From: Paenibacillus prosopidis
GTDB lineage: Bacteria; Bacillota; Bacilli; Paenibacillales; Paenibacillaceae
DNA: 64,000 nt
NCBI RefSeq assembly: GCF_003337375.1
Contig: NZ_QPJD01000009.1
Coordinates: 186,001 to 250,000, forward strand
Reading direction: 5' to 3'
Shown: positions 17,405 to 25,885 of the stretch, in pieces
Numbering within the stretch: position 1 is the first letter of the stretch
Layout of the letters: each line of letters opens with the position of its first letter
The notes under the pieces: generated by a model
Databases searched by the model: none
What the model saw: the letters and a program-made list of their open reading frames with translations, nothing else
What the model was told of the DNA's origin: nothing
Made by a program: the position numbers and the translations under genes

Positions 17405-18055
17405 ATGACAGCAGTTAGACAAGATGCGTGGAGTCCGGACGACGATTTAATTCTCGCCGAGGTTACGCTACGCCATATTCGCGAAGGCAGTACCCAGCTT
17501 GCAGCGTTTGAAGAAGTAGGGGAACGTATCGGACGCACATCCGCAGCATGCGGGTTCCGTTGGAACAGCTGCGTTCGCAAGCGCTACGAGGATGCGATAC
17601 AAATCGCAAAGCAGCAGCGCCAGAAACGAAATTATTTGAAAAAACAAACGATTGTTGCAACGCCCCACGTTTCATCCTTAGCTGTTTTTGAAGCGGACGA
17701 ACGTGGATTTAAACATGATACGTCTTCGCTTGAGGAAGGATTATCGGTAGATGCCGTTATCCGTTTTCTCCGCGGGTGGAAGTCGACCTATCAAGATTTA
17801 ACGCGTCAAATCAAACTGTTTGAAAAGGAATTGAAAGACAAAGATGAAGAGCTTTACCGGCTGCGCGATCAGAATGAGAGACTGTCCAAAGAGGTAAACA
17901 ATGTTCAAACGGATTATCGCGCCGTGAATGACGATTACAAAACGTTGATTCAAATTATGGACCGCGCAAGGCGTTTAACGGTTTTGACGAATGAAGAAGA
18001 AGCAAAGCCAAGATTTAAGATGGACGCAAACGGCAATTTGGAACGTATTGAATAA
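17405..18055 (+). CDS. RsfA-family transcriptional regulator
   Basis: A 216-residue protein with an N-terminal Myb/SANT-like DNA-binding region (QDAWSPDDDLILAEVTLRHI, then GRTSAACGFRWNSCVRKRY) and a C-terminal coiled coil (about residues 125-190, rich in Glu, Lys and Leu). This is the layout of RsfA, the prespore regulator that fine-tunes sigma-F genes in B. subtilis, and of related Bacillales proteins; which member of the family this is cannot be told. The ATG at 17405 has TAGGAGGT ten bases upstream. The frame extends upstream to 17219 but that part is not protein-like. Confidence 0.85.
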   Translation: MTAVRQDAWSPDDDLILAEVTLRHIREGSTQLAAFEEVGERIGRTSAACGFRWNSCVRKRYEDAIQIAKQQRQKRNYLKKQTIVATPHVSSLAVFEADERGFKHDTSSLEEGLSVDAVIRFLRGWKSTYQDLTRQIKLFEKELKDKDEELYRLRDQNERLSKEVNNVQTDYRAVNDDYKTLIQIMDRARRLTVLTNEEEAKPRFKMDANGNLERIE

Positions 18056-18071
18056 GTTATAAGGATTAACA

Positions 18072-18108
18072 GGAGAGGCTCGCCTACGATAGGCGAGCCT
18101 CTCTTCTG
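18072..18108 (+). terminator. Stem-loop, probable terminator after the RsfA-type gene
   Basis: GAGAGGCTCGCCT (18073-18085) pairs perfectly with AGGCGAGCCTCTC (18091-18103). The stem is long and GC-rich, but the following tract (TTCTGTTGC) is only partly T-rich. Confidence 0.65.
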
Positions 18109-18128
18109 TTGCATTATTTTCAACAGAT

Positions 18129-18156
18129 TTGTTACGATGATTAATATACCGATAAT
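18129..18156 (+). promoter_or_regulatory. Possible sigma-A promoter for panE
   Basis: TTGTTA (18129-18134), a 16-base spacer, then GATAAT (18151-18156), 67 bp ahead of the panE start. Confidence 0.4.
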
Positions 18157-18223
18157 GAAACGATAAGGTAATCAGAGAATTGCTGATTGGATGCGAGTGT
18201 TTGTTGCGAGAAAGGGGTAGGAC

Positions 18224-19222
18224 GTGCGGATTGACGTAATAGGCGGAGGCTCGATAGGACTGCTCTACGGTGCTAAGCTGGCAGATGCGGGAGCTGAAGT
18301 GACAATATGGACGCGAAGCAAGGAGCAGTCCGAGCTGCTCAGCGCTCAGGGAATTCTGCTGCAAGTGATGGATGGAACCAGTAAACGAATCGAACGGGTG
18401 AATAGCAATTGGATCGACTGCTTTTCGGGAAGGTTTGTGGATAAGGCCGGTCAACCTCATAACGGCTTTCGTTGGATTTTGCTAACCGTTAAGCAAACGG
18501 ATATAAATGATCGGCTGTTAGATCAGCTTAACGCATTTACTGCAAGCTCATCGGATGGGGCTGCTGCTGTCATATGTTTACAAAACGGTATCGGTCACTT
18601 GGACCGTATTAAGAAGAAGCTTCCGGATACGCCGTTGTTTGCGGCAGTGACGACGGAGGGGGCGAAGCGAATAGACGGTCGAACGGTTCAGCATACCGGA
18701 AAAGGACAGCTATGGCTTGGCGAGTGGAGCGGAAATAAGAGCAATCGAGATGAATCCCTCGAAATCTCGCAAAAAATGTTGATTTCCTTGCTTCAATCGG
18801 CAGGATTTACCTCTTTTCTGTCGAATGACATGGAGAATCGTATATTTGCAAAGTTATTGATCAACGCTGTTATCAATCCATTAACCGCAATGTTTGATGT
18901 AACCAACGGCGAATTGCCTATGCATCCTACACGCAAATCGTTAATGACAGCGTTATATGCGGAAACTGAGCTAATATTGAGGAAAGCCGGCATGAAATTG
19001 CCGCACGACGGGTGGCAGCAGATAATAGAGATATGCAGGCAAACAAGCGGCAATGTCTCTTCGATGTTAAGCGACGTTCGGGCGGGCAGAACTACCGAAA
19101 TAGACGCAATAAATGGCGGGATTGTAAGGCTCGCAGAGCAATTTGATATACCTGCTCCGATAAATCGAGCAGTGACTGCACTTATACAAGCACTACCTAT
19201 GGAGCCGGATATGAAGGAGTGA
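18224..19222 (+). CDS. panE: 2-dehydropantoate 2-reductase (ketopantoate reductase)
   Basis: A 332-residue NADPH-dependent enzyme that reduces ketopantoate to pantoate in pantothenate/CoA synthesis. The N-terminal Rossmann motif is VIGGGSIGLLYGAKLADAGA (residues 4-23). The catalytic-domain Lys is probably in FAKLLINAVINPLTAMF (about residues 208-224), and the Asp/Ser-rich SSMLSDVRAGRTTEID follows near residues 282-297. The start is GTG at 18224. In Bacillus the equivalent gene ylbQ also lies near bshC and mraZ, so the gene order is conserved. Seven bases separate it from the DUF3397 gene. Confidence 0.9.
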   Translation: MRIDVIGGGSIGLLYGAKLADAGAEVTIWTRSKEQSELLSAQGILLQVMDGTSKRIERVNSNWIDCFSGRFVDKAGQPHNGFRWILLTVKQTDINDRLLDQLNAFTASSSDGAAAVICLQNGIGHLDRIKKKLPDTPLFAAVTTEGAKRIDGRTVQHTGKGQLWLGEWSGNKSNRDESLEISQKMLISLLQSAGFTSFLSNDMENRIFAKLLINAVINPLTAMFDVTNGELPMHPTRKSLMTALYAETELILRKAGMKLPHDGWQQIIEICRQTSGNVSSMLSDVRAGRTTEIDAINGGIVRLAEQFDIPAPINRAVTALIQALPMEPDMKE

Positions 19223-19228
19223 AGGACG

Positions 19229-19624
19229 ATGGCGGTGATTTGGGAAAGCATCAAACATTTATATGCTTATTTGGCGGTCGTTCCAATCCTTCCTTTCGCT
19301 ATCGTCTTGTTTGGTTACGGCGCATATATTCAAGATCGAAAGAAAGCGTTTCGATTAGCAATGGACATTACAACCGCATTTCTAATCGGCTGCGTAGCCG
19401 TTTTGTTCGATAGTTTGTTTAGCAGCCAATTTGGCATTTACGGCATATTGTTATTTATGCTGCTGGGAGGCGGATTGCTCGGAAATGCGCAGTTTCGCAA
19501 ACGCGGCAGCATCGACGCCAAAAAGATTTTCCGTACCGTTTGGCGGCTAAGCTTTTTTACGATGAGCATATTGTATGTCGTCTTTATGTGCATCGTCATT
19601 GGTAAATTGGTGCTCACTGCATAA
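19229..19624 (+). CDS. DUF3397 family membrane protein
   Basis: A 131-residue protein with four predicted membrane helices (about residues 12-32, 45-62, 68-84 and 106-128) and a basic loop (RKRGSIDAKK). It matches the DUF3397 family, which in Bacillales sits between the panE-like and bshC genes, as here. Function unknown. ATG at 19229 follows the panE stop closely, which suggests one transcript with panE. A terminator comes next. Confidence 0.8.
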   Translation: MAVIWESIKHLYAYLAVVPILPFAIVLFGYGAYIQDRKKAFRLAMDITTAFLIGCVAVLFDSLFSSQFGIYGILLFMLLGGGLLGNAQFRKRGSIDAKKIFRTVWRLSFFTMSILYVVFMCIVIGKLVLTA

Positions 19625-19644
19625 ATTAGATTATTTCGAGAACA

Positions 19645-19676
19645 ACGTCTCTCATAAGCAGAGGCGTTTTTGTTTT
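19645..19676 (+). terminator. Rho-independent terminator after DUF3397 gene
   Basis: ACGTCTCT (19645-19652) pairs with AGAGGCGT (19660-19667) with one G-U pair and is followed by a T-rich run that merges into the next promoter. Confidence 0.75.
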
Positions 19677-19704
19677 GACGGGCGGCTTCACCTTTGTGTA
19701 CAAT
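19675..19704 (+). promoter_or_regulatory. Sigma-A promoter for bshC
   Basis: TTGACG (19675-19680), an 18-base spacer, then TACAAT (19699-19704). It lies 70 bp before the bshC start and abuts the preceding terminator. Confidence 0.6.
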
Positions 19705-19773
19705 TACGATGTTAAGTGAGTTTATCAAAAAGCCGTTTCGGCGGCTGGCAAGCGGGAGGTTACAGGCTGCGCT

Positions 19774-21414
19774 ATGAGAACAGAAACATATGCATTGCCG
19801 AGCGCCCAGCCTTTGACGGAGGCTTATATACATCGGACAGATAACCGTATCGAAGCTCTATACGGCTATCATTCGGGAGCGGAGCAGGACTGGGATAGAC
19901 GCATGAAGCGTCTGGAGAAAAGCAGCGGCGTTAGAGCGGATGCCGCAGCAATTGCGCACGTACTTCGCGCATATAATGAAAAGGTCGGCGCCGCATCTGA
20001 AGTATTTGCATCGATTTCATCGATTGCGGAAGGGGCGCCCGTTGTCATTGGCGGCCAGCAAGCTGGTTTATGGACCGGACCGCTGCTCGTCATACATAAG
20101 GCAGTATCCATCATTGGAGCGGCCAAATCAGCAAGCGAGCAGCTTGGACGTGAAGTGGTGCCGGTTTTTTGGATTGCCGGAGAGGACCACGATTGGGATG
20201 AAGCTAACCATGCTTACGTACTTACGGCAGAACAGGAGCTTCGCAAGCTGGCGGCTGCGCGTCCGGAAGGAGCCCGGACATCCGTTAGCCGGACAGAAAT
20301 TTCAACTGAAACGTGGGAGCAATTGCTGAATGAGCTGGAGCAGGCGCTGCCGCATTCCGAATTTAAACCGGCATTGCTTGAAGAATTGCGTCAGATGACC
20401 CGCAAGTCGGACTCGTTATCGGACCTGTTTGCATTCATTTTGAGTCATTTGTTCGGTAAGGTAGGATTGGTGCTCCTCGATGCGGACGATCCCGACATTC
20501 GCCGTTTAGAAGCTCCAATGTTCAGAACAATGATTGAACGGAACGACGATTTGGAGCAAGCTTACAAGGCCTCTGCTGAATTAGTAGCGCAGCTCGGTTA
20601 TACATTGCAAGCAGATGTAACGCCGGGCAGTGCCAACTTATTTGTTTTCCAACGGGCTAACGGAGATGAACGAACGCTTCTGCATAAGCAGGGCGGATTG
20701 TTTCAGGACCGCAAAGGCCAAGTGACCTTTACAGAGGCGCAGCTGCTTCAGCTCGCTGATGAGCAGCCTCAGCAGCTTAGCAACAACGTGCTGACGAGGC
20801 CGCTTATGCAGGATTATTTGTTCCCGGTGCTTGCGACGGTTTTAGGTCCTGGAGAGATCGCTTACTGGGCGTTAACCGGGGAAGCGTTCCGGACGCTTGA
20901 AATGGAAATGCCTATTATTGTTCCGCGTATGTCTTATACGTTGATCGAAGGAACGGTCGCTAAGCATATGTCGAAGTATGAGCTTTCCTTCGAGGATGTT
21001 ATGCTTCGCTTCGAGGAGCGGAAGGGGCAGTGGCTGAAGGAGCAGGACGGGTTGTCCATCGAGCAGCAGTTCGCCGAAGCCAGGCAGACTTTCGAGCAGC
21101 TATACAAACCGCTGCTTGATCTGGCAGCTTCCGTCCAGCCTGCGCTCTCCAAGCTGGGCGATACGAACTTGCAAAAAATTATAGAGCAAATCAATTATAT
21201 GGGAGCGAAGACGGTCGACGCCTTTAACAAGCAATTCGAGGCATCGACCCGCCAGCTCGACCGGATTCATCTTTCGATTAAGCCATCAGGGAAGCCGCAG
21301 GAACGCGTGCTCAATATGACTGCTTATTGGAACCGTTACAGCTTAACGTGGCTCGAGAAGCTGCTGGAAGCACCTTACAGCCGAACAGGCGGGCACCTTA
21401 TCGTTTATCTGTAA
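19774..21414 (+). CDS. bshC: Bacillithiol synthase BshC (cysteine-adding enzyme)
   Basis: A 546-residue enzyme that adds cysteine to GlcN-malate, the last step of bacillithiol synthesis; bacillithiol is the main low-molecular-weight thiol of Firmicutes. Typical features are [20 protein letters not shown] (about residues 90-109), the nucleotide-site-like [15 protein letters not shown] (about residues 132-146), [14 protein letters not shown] (about residues 356-369) and a C-terminal coiled coil. Length is normal for the family. In B. subtilis this gene (yllA) also lies just upstream of mraZ. The ATG at 19774 has GGAGGT at somewhat long spacing. Confidence 0.94.
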   Translation: MRTETYALPSAQPLTEAYIHRTDNRIEALYGYHSGAEQDWDRRMKRLEKSSGVRADAAAIAHVLRAYNEKVGAASEVFASISSIAEGAPVVIGGQQAGLWTGPLLVIHKAVSIIGAAKSASEQLGREVVPVFWIAGEDHDWDEANHAYVLTAEQELRKLAAARPEGARTSVSRTEISTETWEQLLNELEQALPHSEFKPALLEELRQMTRKSDSLSDLFAFILSHLFGKVGLVLLDADDPDIRRLEAPMFRTMIERNDDLEQAYKASAELVAQLGYTLQADVTPGSANLFVFQRANGDERTLLHKQGGLFQDRKGQVTFTEAQLLQLADEQPQQLSNNVLTRPLMQDYLFPVLATVLGPGEIAYWALTGEAFRTLEMEMPIIVPRMSYTLIEGTVAKHMSKYELSFEDVMLRFEERKGQWLKEQDGLSIEQQFAEARQTFEQLYKPLLDLAASVQPALSKLGDTNLQKIIEQINYMGAKTVDAFNKQFEASTRQLDRIHLSIKPSGKPQERVLNMTAYWNRYSLTWLEKLLEAPYSRTGGHLIVYL

Positions 21415-21437
21415 AAAAAATAGGAGGTATAGCATTA

Positions 21438-22700
21438 ATGAGTACAGCAGACAAAAGCATTATTGCCGATCTGTCATTAGCGCCGGAAGGTCATCTGAAA
21501 ATCGATTGGGTACGCGCTCATATGCCGGTATTGAACACCATTCGCGAGCAATTTGAAAGGGATCAGCCTTTCAAAGGTCTAAAGGTTACAATCGCGCTTC
21601 ACCTGGAAGCCAAAACGGCTTATTTGGCTAAGGTTGTCAAAGCAGGCGGAGCGGAAGTAACCATTACGGGCAGCAACCCTTTATCGACGCAAGACGATGT
21701 ATGCGCGGCTCTCGTAGAGGACGGCATAACCGTTTTTGCAAAATATAATCCGAGCGCGCGGGTGTTTAAAGAGCTTAACATCAAGGCGCTGGAGTGGAAG
21801 CCGGATCTTATTATTGATGATGGCGGAGATCTTGCGACTATATTGCATTCAGAGCGTCCTGAGCTTGGTGAAAACCTGCGCGGAGGTGCGGAAGAAACGA
21901 CGACCGGCATCATCCGCTTGAAGGCGATGGAGAAGGACGGCTCGTTGAAATTCCCGATGGTAGCCGTTAATGATGCCTATTGCAAGCATCTTTTTGATAA
22001 CCGCTATGGTACCGGGCAGTCCGTGTGGGATGGAATCAACCGGACAACCAACCTGATGGTAGCCGGTAAAACGGTAGTTGTCGTAGGCTACGGCTGGTGC
22101 GGTAAAGGCGTGGCGATGCGTGCGAAGGGACTCGGCGCTAACGTTGTCGTAACGGAAATCGATGCTATTAAAGCGGTCGAAGCCTACATGGACGGCTTCG
22201 CGGTTATGCCGATGATCGAGGCGGCTAAGATTGGGGAGTTTTTCGTTACCGTAACAGGCAATCGTGACGTTATTCGCGGCGAGCACTACGAGGTAATGAA
22301 AGACGGGGCTTTAATATCTAATGCTGGTCACTTTGACGTTGAAGCAAATAAGCCGGAGCTTGCGGAATTGTCAGCGAGCGTTCGTACGGTACGCCGCAAC
22401 ATCGAGGAGTATAAGCTGAAGGACGGACGCAGCATCTATCTGCTTGCGGAAGGACGGCTTGTCAACTTGGCAGCGGGTGATGGTCACCCTGCGGAAATTA
22501 TGGATATGACTTTCGCGCTCCAGGCGGTAGCTTTGAGATATGTGAACGAGCAGTATAAATCCATCGGCAATCAAGTGGTGGATGTGCCTTACGAGCTGGA
22601 TGAGCAGGTTGCACGCCTGAAGCTCCAGTCGCTGGGAATCGGAATCGATAAGCTTACCGAGGAGCAAATTGCTTACCTGGACAGCTGGAAAGAAGCATAA
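21438..22700 (+). CDS. ahcY: Adenosylhomocysteinase (S-adenosylhomocysteine hydrolase)
   Basis: A 420-residue NAD-dependent enzyme that splits S-adenosylhomocysteine into adenosine and homocysteine. The NAD-binding motif is [17 protein letters not shown] (about residues 215-231). Conserved [18 protein letters not shown] (about residues 184-201) and AGHFDVE belong to the catalytic region. The C-terminal [17 protein letters not shown] is also typical. It is somewhat shorter than animal SahH and fits bacterial/archaeal forms. ATG at 21438 with TAGGAGGT; an upstream in-frame extension into bshC lacks a site. It lies 23 bp after bshC and ends at its own terminator. B. subtilis instead uses the MtnN/LuxS route. 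Confidence 0.94.
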   Translation: MSTADKSIIADLSLAPEGHLKIDWVRAHMPVLNTIREQFERDQPFKGLKVTIALHLEAKTAYLAKVVKAGGAEVTITGSNPLSTQDDVCAALVEDGITVFAKYNPSARVFKELNIKALEWKPDLIIDDGGDLATILHSERPELGENLRGGAEETTTGIIRLKAMEKDGSLKFPMVAVNDAYCKHLFDNRYGTGQSVWDGINRTTNLMVAGKTVVVVGYGWCGKGVAMRAKGLGANVVVTEIDAIKAVEAYMDGFAVMPMIEAAKIGEFFVTVTGNRDVIRGEHYEVMKDGALISNAGHFDVEANKPELAELSASVRTVRRNIEEYKLKDGRSIYLLAEGRLVNLAAGDGHPAEIMDMTFALQAVALRYVNEQYKSIGNQVVDVPYELDEQVARLKLQSLGIGIDKLTEEQIAYLDSWKEA

Positions 22701-22728
22701 TACGGCTTTAAGAAATAGATATACCGGA

Positions 22729-22756
22729 AAACCGCGAGCAATCGCGGTTTTTTTGT
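22729..22756 (+). terminator. Rho-independent terminator after ahcY
   Basis: AAACCGCGA (22729-22737) pairs with TCGCGGTTT (22742-22750) across a GCAA loop, followed by T-rich sequence. Confidence 0.92.
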
Positions 22757-22888
22757 TGTGCTTATTTAGGATCAGGTATGTGAAATCGGTGCATCAGAAT
22801 AAAAAAATCTTGAGAGCGGTAATGGCAAAGCTGTAACCTTTTATTAGCATGAAGCGTCTGAAGATAAAAATAGCAGGGGGGAATTTTC

Positions 22889-23905
22889 TTGTATAGACGA
22901 ATGAAGAGTGTATGGTTTTGGGCTGCTATTATTACTATAATGGCGATGCTGGCCGGCTGTTCATCGGGTAACGGCGACATGTCAAAATCCAATAGCGGCT
23001 CGGCGGCGAATGAGAGTGCAATGTCGGAACAAATGAGCAATACTGCCGCTACTGCGGCAGACTCCGGCGAGTCAGAGAAAGCGGATGCCGAATCACCTGC
23101 GGACTTGAAGGGCGGGACAGATCAGGCTGCAGGCGGCGGATTTGCATCGGAAACAGCGTCCGGAACGGAAGGGTTCAAGCAAAAAATAATTTATACGGCA
23201 GCTTTAAGCATGGAGGTCGATGATTTAGCAGCTGCCGCAACCTCGCTTCGTAATGTCATTCATCAGAACGGGGGTTATATTTTACAATTTCAAGATACAC
23301 GGCATGACGGGGAGATCGGCGCGAGCTACACGATTAAGGTGCCGGCCGCGGGATTTATGTCGTTTATTGATCGCGTAGAGCAAATTGACCATAGAGAGTT
23401 TGAACGAAACATCGGAGGCAAAGACGTATCAGAAGAGTACGTCGATCTCGAATCCAGGCTCAAAGCGAGGCTGCTTGTAGAGGAGAGGCTGCTCAGTATG
23501 ATGGATAAAGCCGTCAAAGCCGACGATTTGCTGAAGTTTTCGCAGCAGCTGTCAGAAGTGCAGGAAGACATTGAACGCATCAAAGGAAGAATTCGTTATT
23601 TAGACAACAATGTGTCCTTCTCCACTGTGGAGCTTCGAATGTATCAAACCGATCAATCCATAAAACAGGCTGGCATAGACAATCCGCATTTAGGCGGAAG
23701 GATGTCTGATGCGCTGGCAGGAAGCACGAAGGTTGTGTTGGATGGACTGAAGCTTTTGCTTGTTATACTGGCAGGCGCATTACCCGTCGCTGTCCTGCTG
23801 GCCGTTATTGCTGTACCGGCTGTCTGGCTTTTACGCCGCAAGAGACGCGTTATTGTAGGGCAGCAAAAGCTGCCTGAAGAGGAGCAGCAGCCTCCAACGT
23901 TATAA
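22889..23905 (+). CDS. DUF4349 domain lipoprotein
   Basis: A 338-residue exported protein. The signal peptide ends in a strong lipobox (AMLAGCSSG, Cys near residue 24). A low-complexity Ser/Ala/Glu-rich linker follows (about residues 27-90). Then comes a DUF4349 domain (about residues 95-260) with the conserved YTAALSMEVDD, YTIKVPAAGF and a central coiled coil (DDLLKFSQQLSEVQEDIERI), and a C-terminal membrane helix (about residues 283-315) with a basic RRKRR stop-transfer. Function unknown. The start is TTG at 22889, eight bases after GGGGGG. The ATG at 22901 is an alternative. Confidence 0.85.
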   Translation: MYRRMKSVWFWAAIITIMAMLAGCSSGNGDMSKSNSGSAANESAMSEQMSNTAATAADSGESEKADAESPADLKGGTDQAAGGGFASETASGTEGFKQKIIYTAALSMEVDDLAAAATSLRNVIHQNGGYILQFQDTRHDGEIGASYTIKVPAAGFMSFIDRVEQIDHREFERNIGGKDVSEEYVDLESRLKARLLVEERLLSMMDKAVKADDLLKFSQQLSEVQEDIERIKGRIRYLDNNVSFSTVELRMYQTDQSIKQAGIDNPHLGGRMSDALAGSTKVVLDGLKLLLVILAGALPVAVLLAVIAVPAVWLLRRKRRVIVGQQKLPEEEQQPPTL

Positions 23906-23931
23906 TCTTTAATAGAGTGAAATATTTTTGA

Positions 23932-23964
23932 AAAATCCTGCTCTTGGAGCAGGATTTTTATTTT
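23932..23964 (+). terminator. Rho-independent terminator upstream of the dcw cluster
   Basis: AAATCCTGCTC (23933-23943) pairs perfectly with GAGCAGGATTT (23947-23957), followed by T-rich sequence. It isolates the dcw cluster from the DUF4349 gene. Confidence 0.9.
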
Positions 23965-23986
23965 AGGTGGCGAACTATTGTATCTA

Positions 23987-24036
23987 AGTGGGGAAAAGTG
24001 GGGCAAAGTGGTGGACAGAGGGGAAGAGGTGGGGCG
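23987..24036 (+). promoter_or_regulatory. MraZ operator: five 10-bp-phased GTGGGG-like boxes
   Basis: Five consecutive 10-base units begin at 23987, 23997, 24007, 24017 and 24027. The first two are AGTGGGGAAA and AGTGGGGCAA. The third and fourth each carry one or two changes in the GTGGGG core, and the fifth is shifted by a base. MraZ proteins of several bacteria bind direct TGGGN repeats with 10-bp phasing in their own promoter region, so this is very probably its autoregulatory site. It ends 6 bp before the mraZ start, inside the likely leader. Confidence 0.8.
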
Positions 24037-24041
24037 GACTC

Positions 24042-24479
24042 ATGTTTATGGGTGAATATCAACATAGCATTGATGAGAAGGGCCGCATCATTATACCTTC
24101 GAAGTTCCGCGATTCACTCGGTTCCTCTTTTATAGCTACCCGCGGCTTAGACAATTGTTTATTCGTATACCCGATGAGCGAGTGGAGCGTTCTGGAGCAA
24201 AAACTTAAATCGCTGCCGCTTATGAAATCAGACGCGCGCGCTTTTACACGTTTTTTCTTTTCCGGCGCTACCGAATGTGAGCTGGACAAACAGGGAAGGG
24301 TAAACATACCAAGCCATCTTCGCGAATATGCAAAGCTGGATAAAGATTGTATGGTGCTTGGCGTATCCGGACGCGTAGAAATTTGGAGTAAGCAAACGTG
24401 GGACGGCTATTATGAGCAATCGGAGCAAACCTTTAACGAAATTGCCGAGAAGCTCGTCGATTTCGATTTTAACTTCTAG
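24042..24479 (+). CDS. mraZ: Transcriptional regulator MraZ
   Basis: A 145-residue protein with two AbrB-like swapped-hairpin DNA-binding halves. The duplicated signatures are [16 protein letters not shown] (about residues 7-22) and [16 protein letters not shown] (about residues 79-94). It forms ring-shaped oligomers that bind repeats ahead of the division/cell-wall cluster. The start [11 protein letters not shown] matches the B. subtilis protein. The ATG at 24042 follows AAGAGGTGGGG, part of the operator repeat, so repressor binding and translation signals overlap. First gene of the dcw cluster. Confidence 0.95.
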   Translation: MFMGEYQHSIDEKGRIIIPSKFRDSLGSSFIATRGLDNCLFVYPMSEWSVLEQKLKSLPLMKSDARAFTRFFFSGATECELDKQGRVNIPSHLREYAKLDKDCMVLGVSGRVEIWSKQTWDGYYEQSEQTFNEIAEKLVDFDFNF

Positions 24480-24509
24480 AATGGACAACAAGAATGGGAG
24501 GGCTGAAGC

Positions 24510-25460
24510 GTGTTTCAGCATACTACAGTGCTTTTGGAGGAAGCGGTTGACGGTTTGGCGATTAAGCCGGACGGCATCTACGTCGATTGTACGCTTGGAG
24601 GAGCGGGTCATAGCGAGCTAATTGCGTCCCGTCTAGGCGAAGGAGGGCGTTTAATCGCATTCGATCAGGACGACTGGGCGCTGGATAATGCTCGCGTTAG
24701 GCTAGCTCCTTATCTGGATAAGGTAACGCTGGTAAGAAGCAATTTCCGTGATTTGGAGCAGGAGCTAAGAGGCTGCAGCGTTCCTCTGCTGGACGGCGTG
24801 CCTCAGGTGGACGGTATTTTGTTCGATCTCGGCGTATCCAGCCCGCAGCTTGATGAAGCGGAGCGCGGATTCAGCTACAATCTTGATGCCCCGCTTGATA
24901 TGCGTATGGACCGCGAGGGCGATCTGACCGCTCACGAAATCGTAAATACATGGGATGAACGAGATATTTCCCGCATATTGGACCGTTATGGCGAGGAGAA
25001 ATTCGCCCGTTCCATTGCCCGGAATATAGTGAAGGCACGCGAGAAGGCGCCTATTGAGAAAACGGGAGAGCTGGCCGAACTAATTAAATTATCTATACCG
25101 GCTGCTACAAGACGGACGGGCGGACATCCGGCCAAACGTTCTTTTCAAGCGCTCCGTATTGCAGTGAACGATGAGCTTGGTGCGGAGGAGGAAGCGCTGG
25201 AGCAGGCCATTCGCTGCTTAAAGCCGGGCGGCCGCGCCTCGGTCATAACATTCCATTCCCTAGAGGATCGAATATGCAAGCAGATGTTTGCGAAGTTTGT
25301 AGAGAAATGCACTTGTCCAACTGACTTTCCGCTATGCGTATGCGGAAATGAAGGAACATTGAAGCTAATAAACCGCAAGCCGATTGTACCTAGCGAAGAG
25401 GAGCTGGAGCTCAATCCTCGCGCAAGATCGGCAAAATTAAGAGTTGCAGAAAAATTGTAA
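24510..25460 (+). CDS. rsmH: 16S rRNA (cytosine(1402)-N(4))-methyltransferase RsmH
   Basis: A 316-residue SAM-dependent enzyme that methylates N4 of C1402 in the ribosomal P site. Visible motifs are [13 protein letters not shown] at the N-terminus, [15 protein letters not shown] (about residues 24-38), the catalytic-region [19 protein letters not shown] (about residues 106-124), and [18 protein letters not shown] (about residues 237-254). The start is GTG at 24510 with GGGAGGG upstream. Second gene of the dcw cluster in most bacteria. Confidence 0.96.
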   Translation: MFQHTTVLLEEAVDGLAIKPDGIYVDCTLGGAGHSELIASRLGEGGRLIAFDQDDWALDNARVRLAPYLDKVTLVRSNFRDLEQELRGCSVPLLDGVPQVDGILFDLGVSSPQLDEAERGFSYNLDAPLDMRMDREGDLTAHEIVNTWDERDISRILDRYGEEKFARSIARNIVKAREKAPIEKTGELAELIKLSIPAATRRTGGHPAKRSFQALRIAVNDELGAEEEALEQAIRCLKPGGRASVITFHSLEDRICKQMFAKFVEKCTCPTDFPLCVCGNEGTLKLINRKPIVPSEEELELNPRARSAKLRVAEKL

Positions 25461-25475
25461 AGAGGGGGATTTGAT

Positions 25476-25877
25476 ATGGCGTACGTGAATGGCAATTTAG
25501 CGCTGCAGCCAAAGCGAAAGCAGAACCAGCAGCAAGTAATCCGGGAGACAAAAAAAGTTGTAGTAACTCGTAAATCCATACCGGTACAAGAAAAGCTGTT
25601 GTATTTATTCACTGTATTGATGTGTGTTGTCGTAGCTGGTGTCATTATTTTTCGCTACGCGCAAATCTATGATATGAACTTGGAAATCAAGCAGCTTAAC
25701 AATGACTATCAAGCGATGAATGTGGAAATGGAAGAATTGAAGAAACAGGTTGAGATGCTCAGCGATCCGGAACGCATTCGCAAAATGGCGGAGACGCAAG
25801 GCATGGTTAGTTCTTTAGAAGGCGGCATAACGGTGAAAACCGGTGACGACGAGATAAAATCAGCTATGCGTGAATAG
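25476..25877 (+). CDS. ftsL: Cell division protein FtsL
   Basis: A 133-residue single-pass protein: a basic cytoplasmic N-terminus, one membrane helix (about residues 44-65, YLFTVLMCVVVAGVIIF) and an extracytoplasmic coiled coil with a leucine-zipper-like pattern (about residues 67-100). It forms a complex with DivIC and DivIB that supports septal peptidoglycan synthesis by PBP2B. The sequence is poorly conserved, as usual for FtsL, so position between rsmH and pbpB is the main support. ATG at 25476. Confidence 0.88.
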   Translation: MAYVNGNLALQPKRKQNQQQVIRETKKVVVTRKSIPVQEKLLYLFTVLMCVVVAGVIIFRYAQIYDMNLEIKQLNNDYQAMNVEMEELKKQVEMLSDPERIRKMAETQGMVSSLEGGITVKTGDDEIKSAMRE

Positions 25878-25885
25878 GGTGAGCG

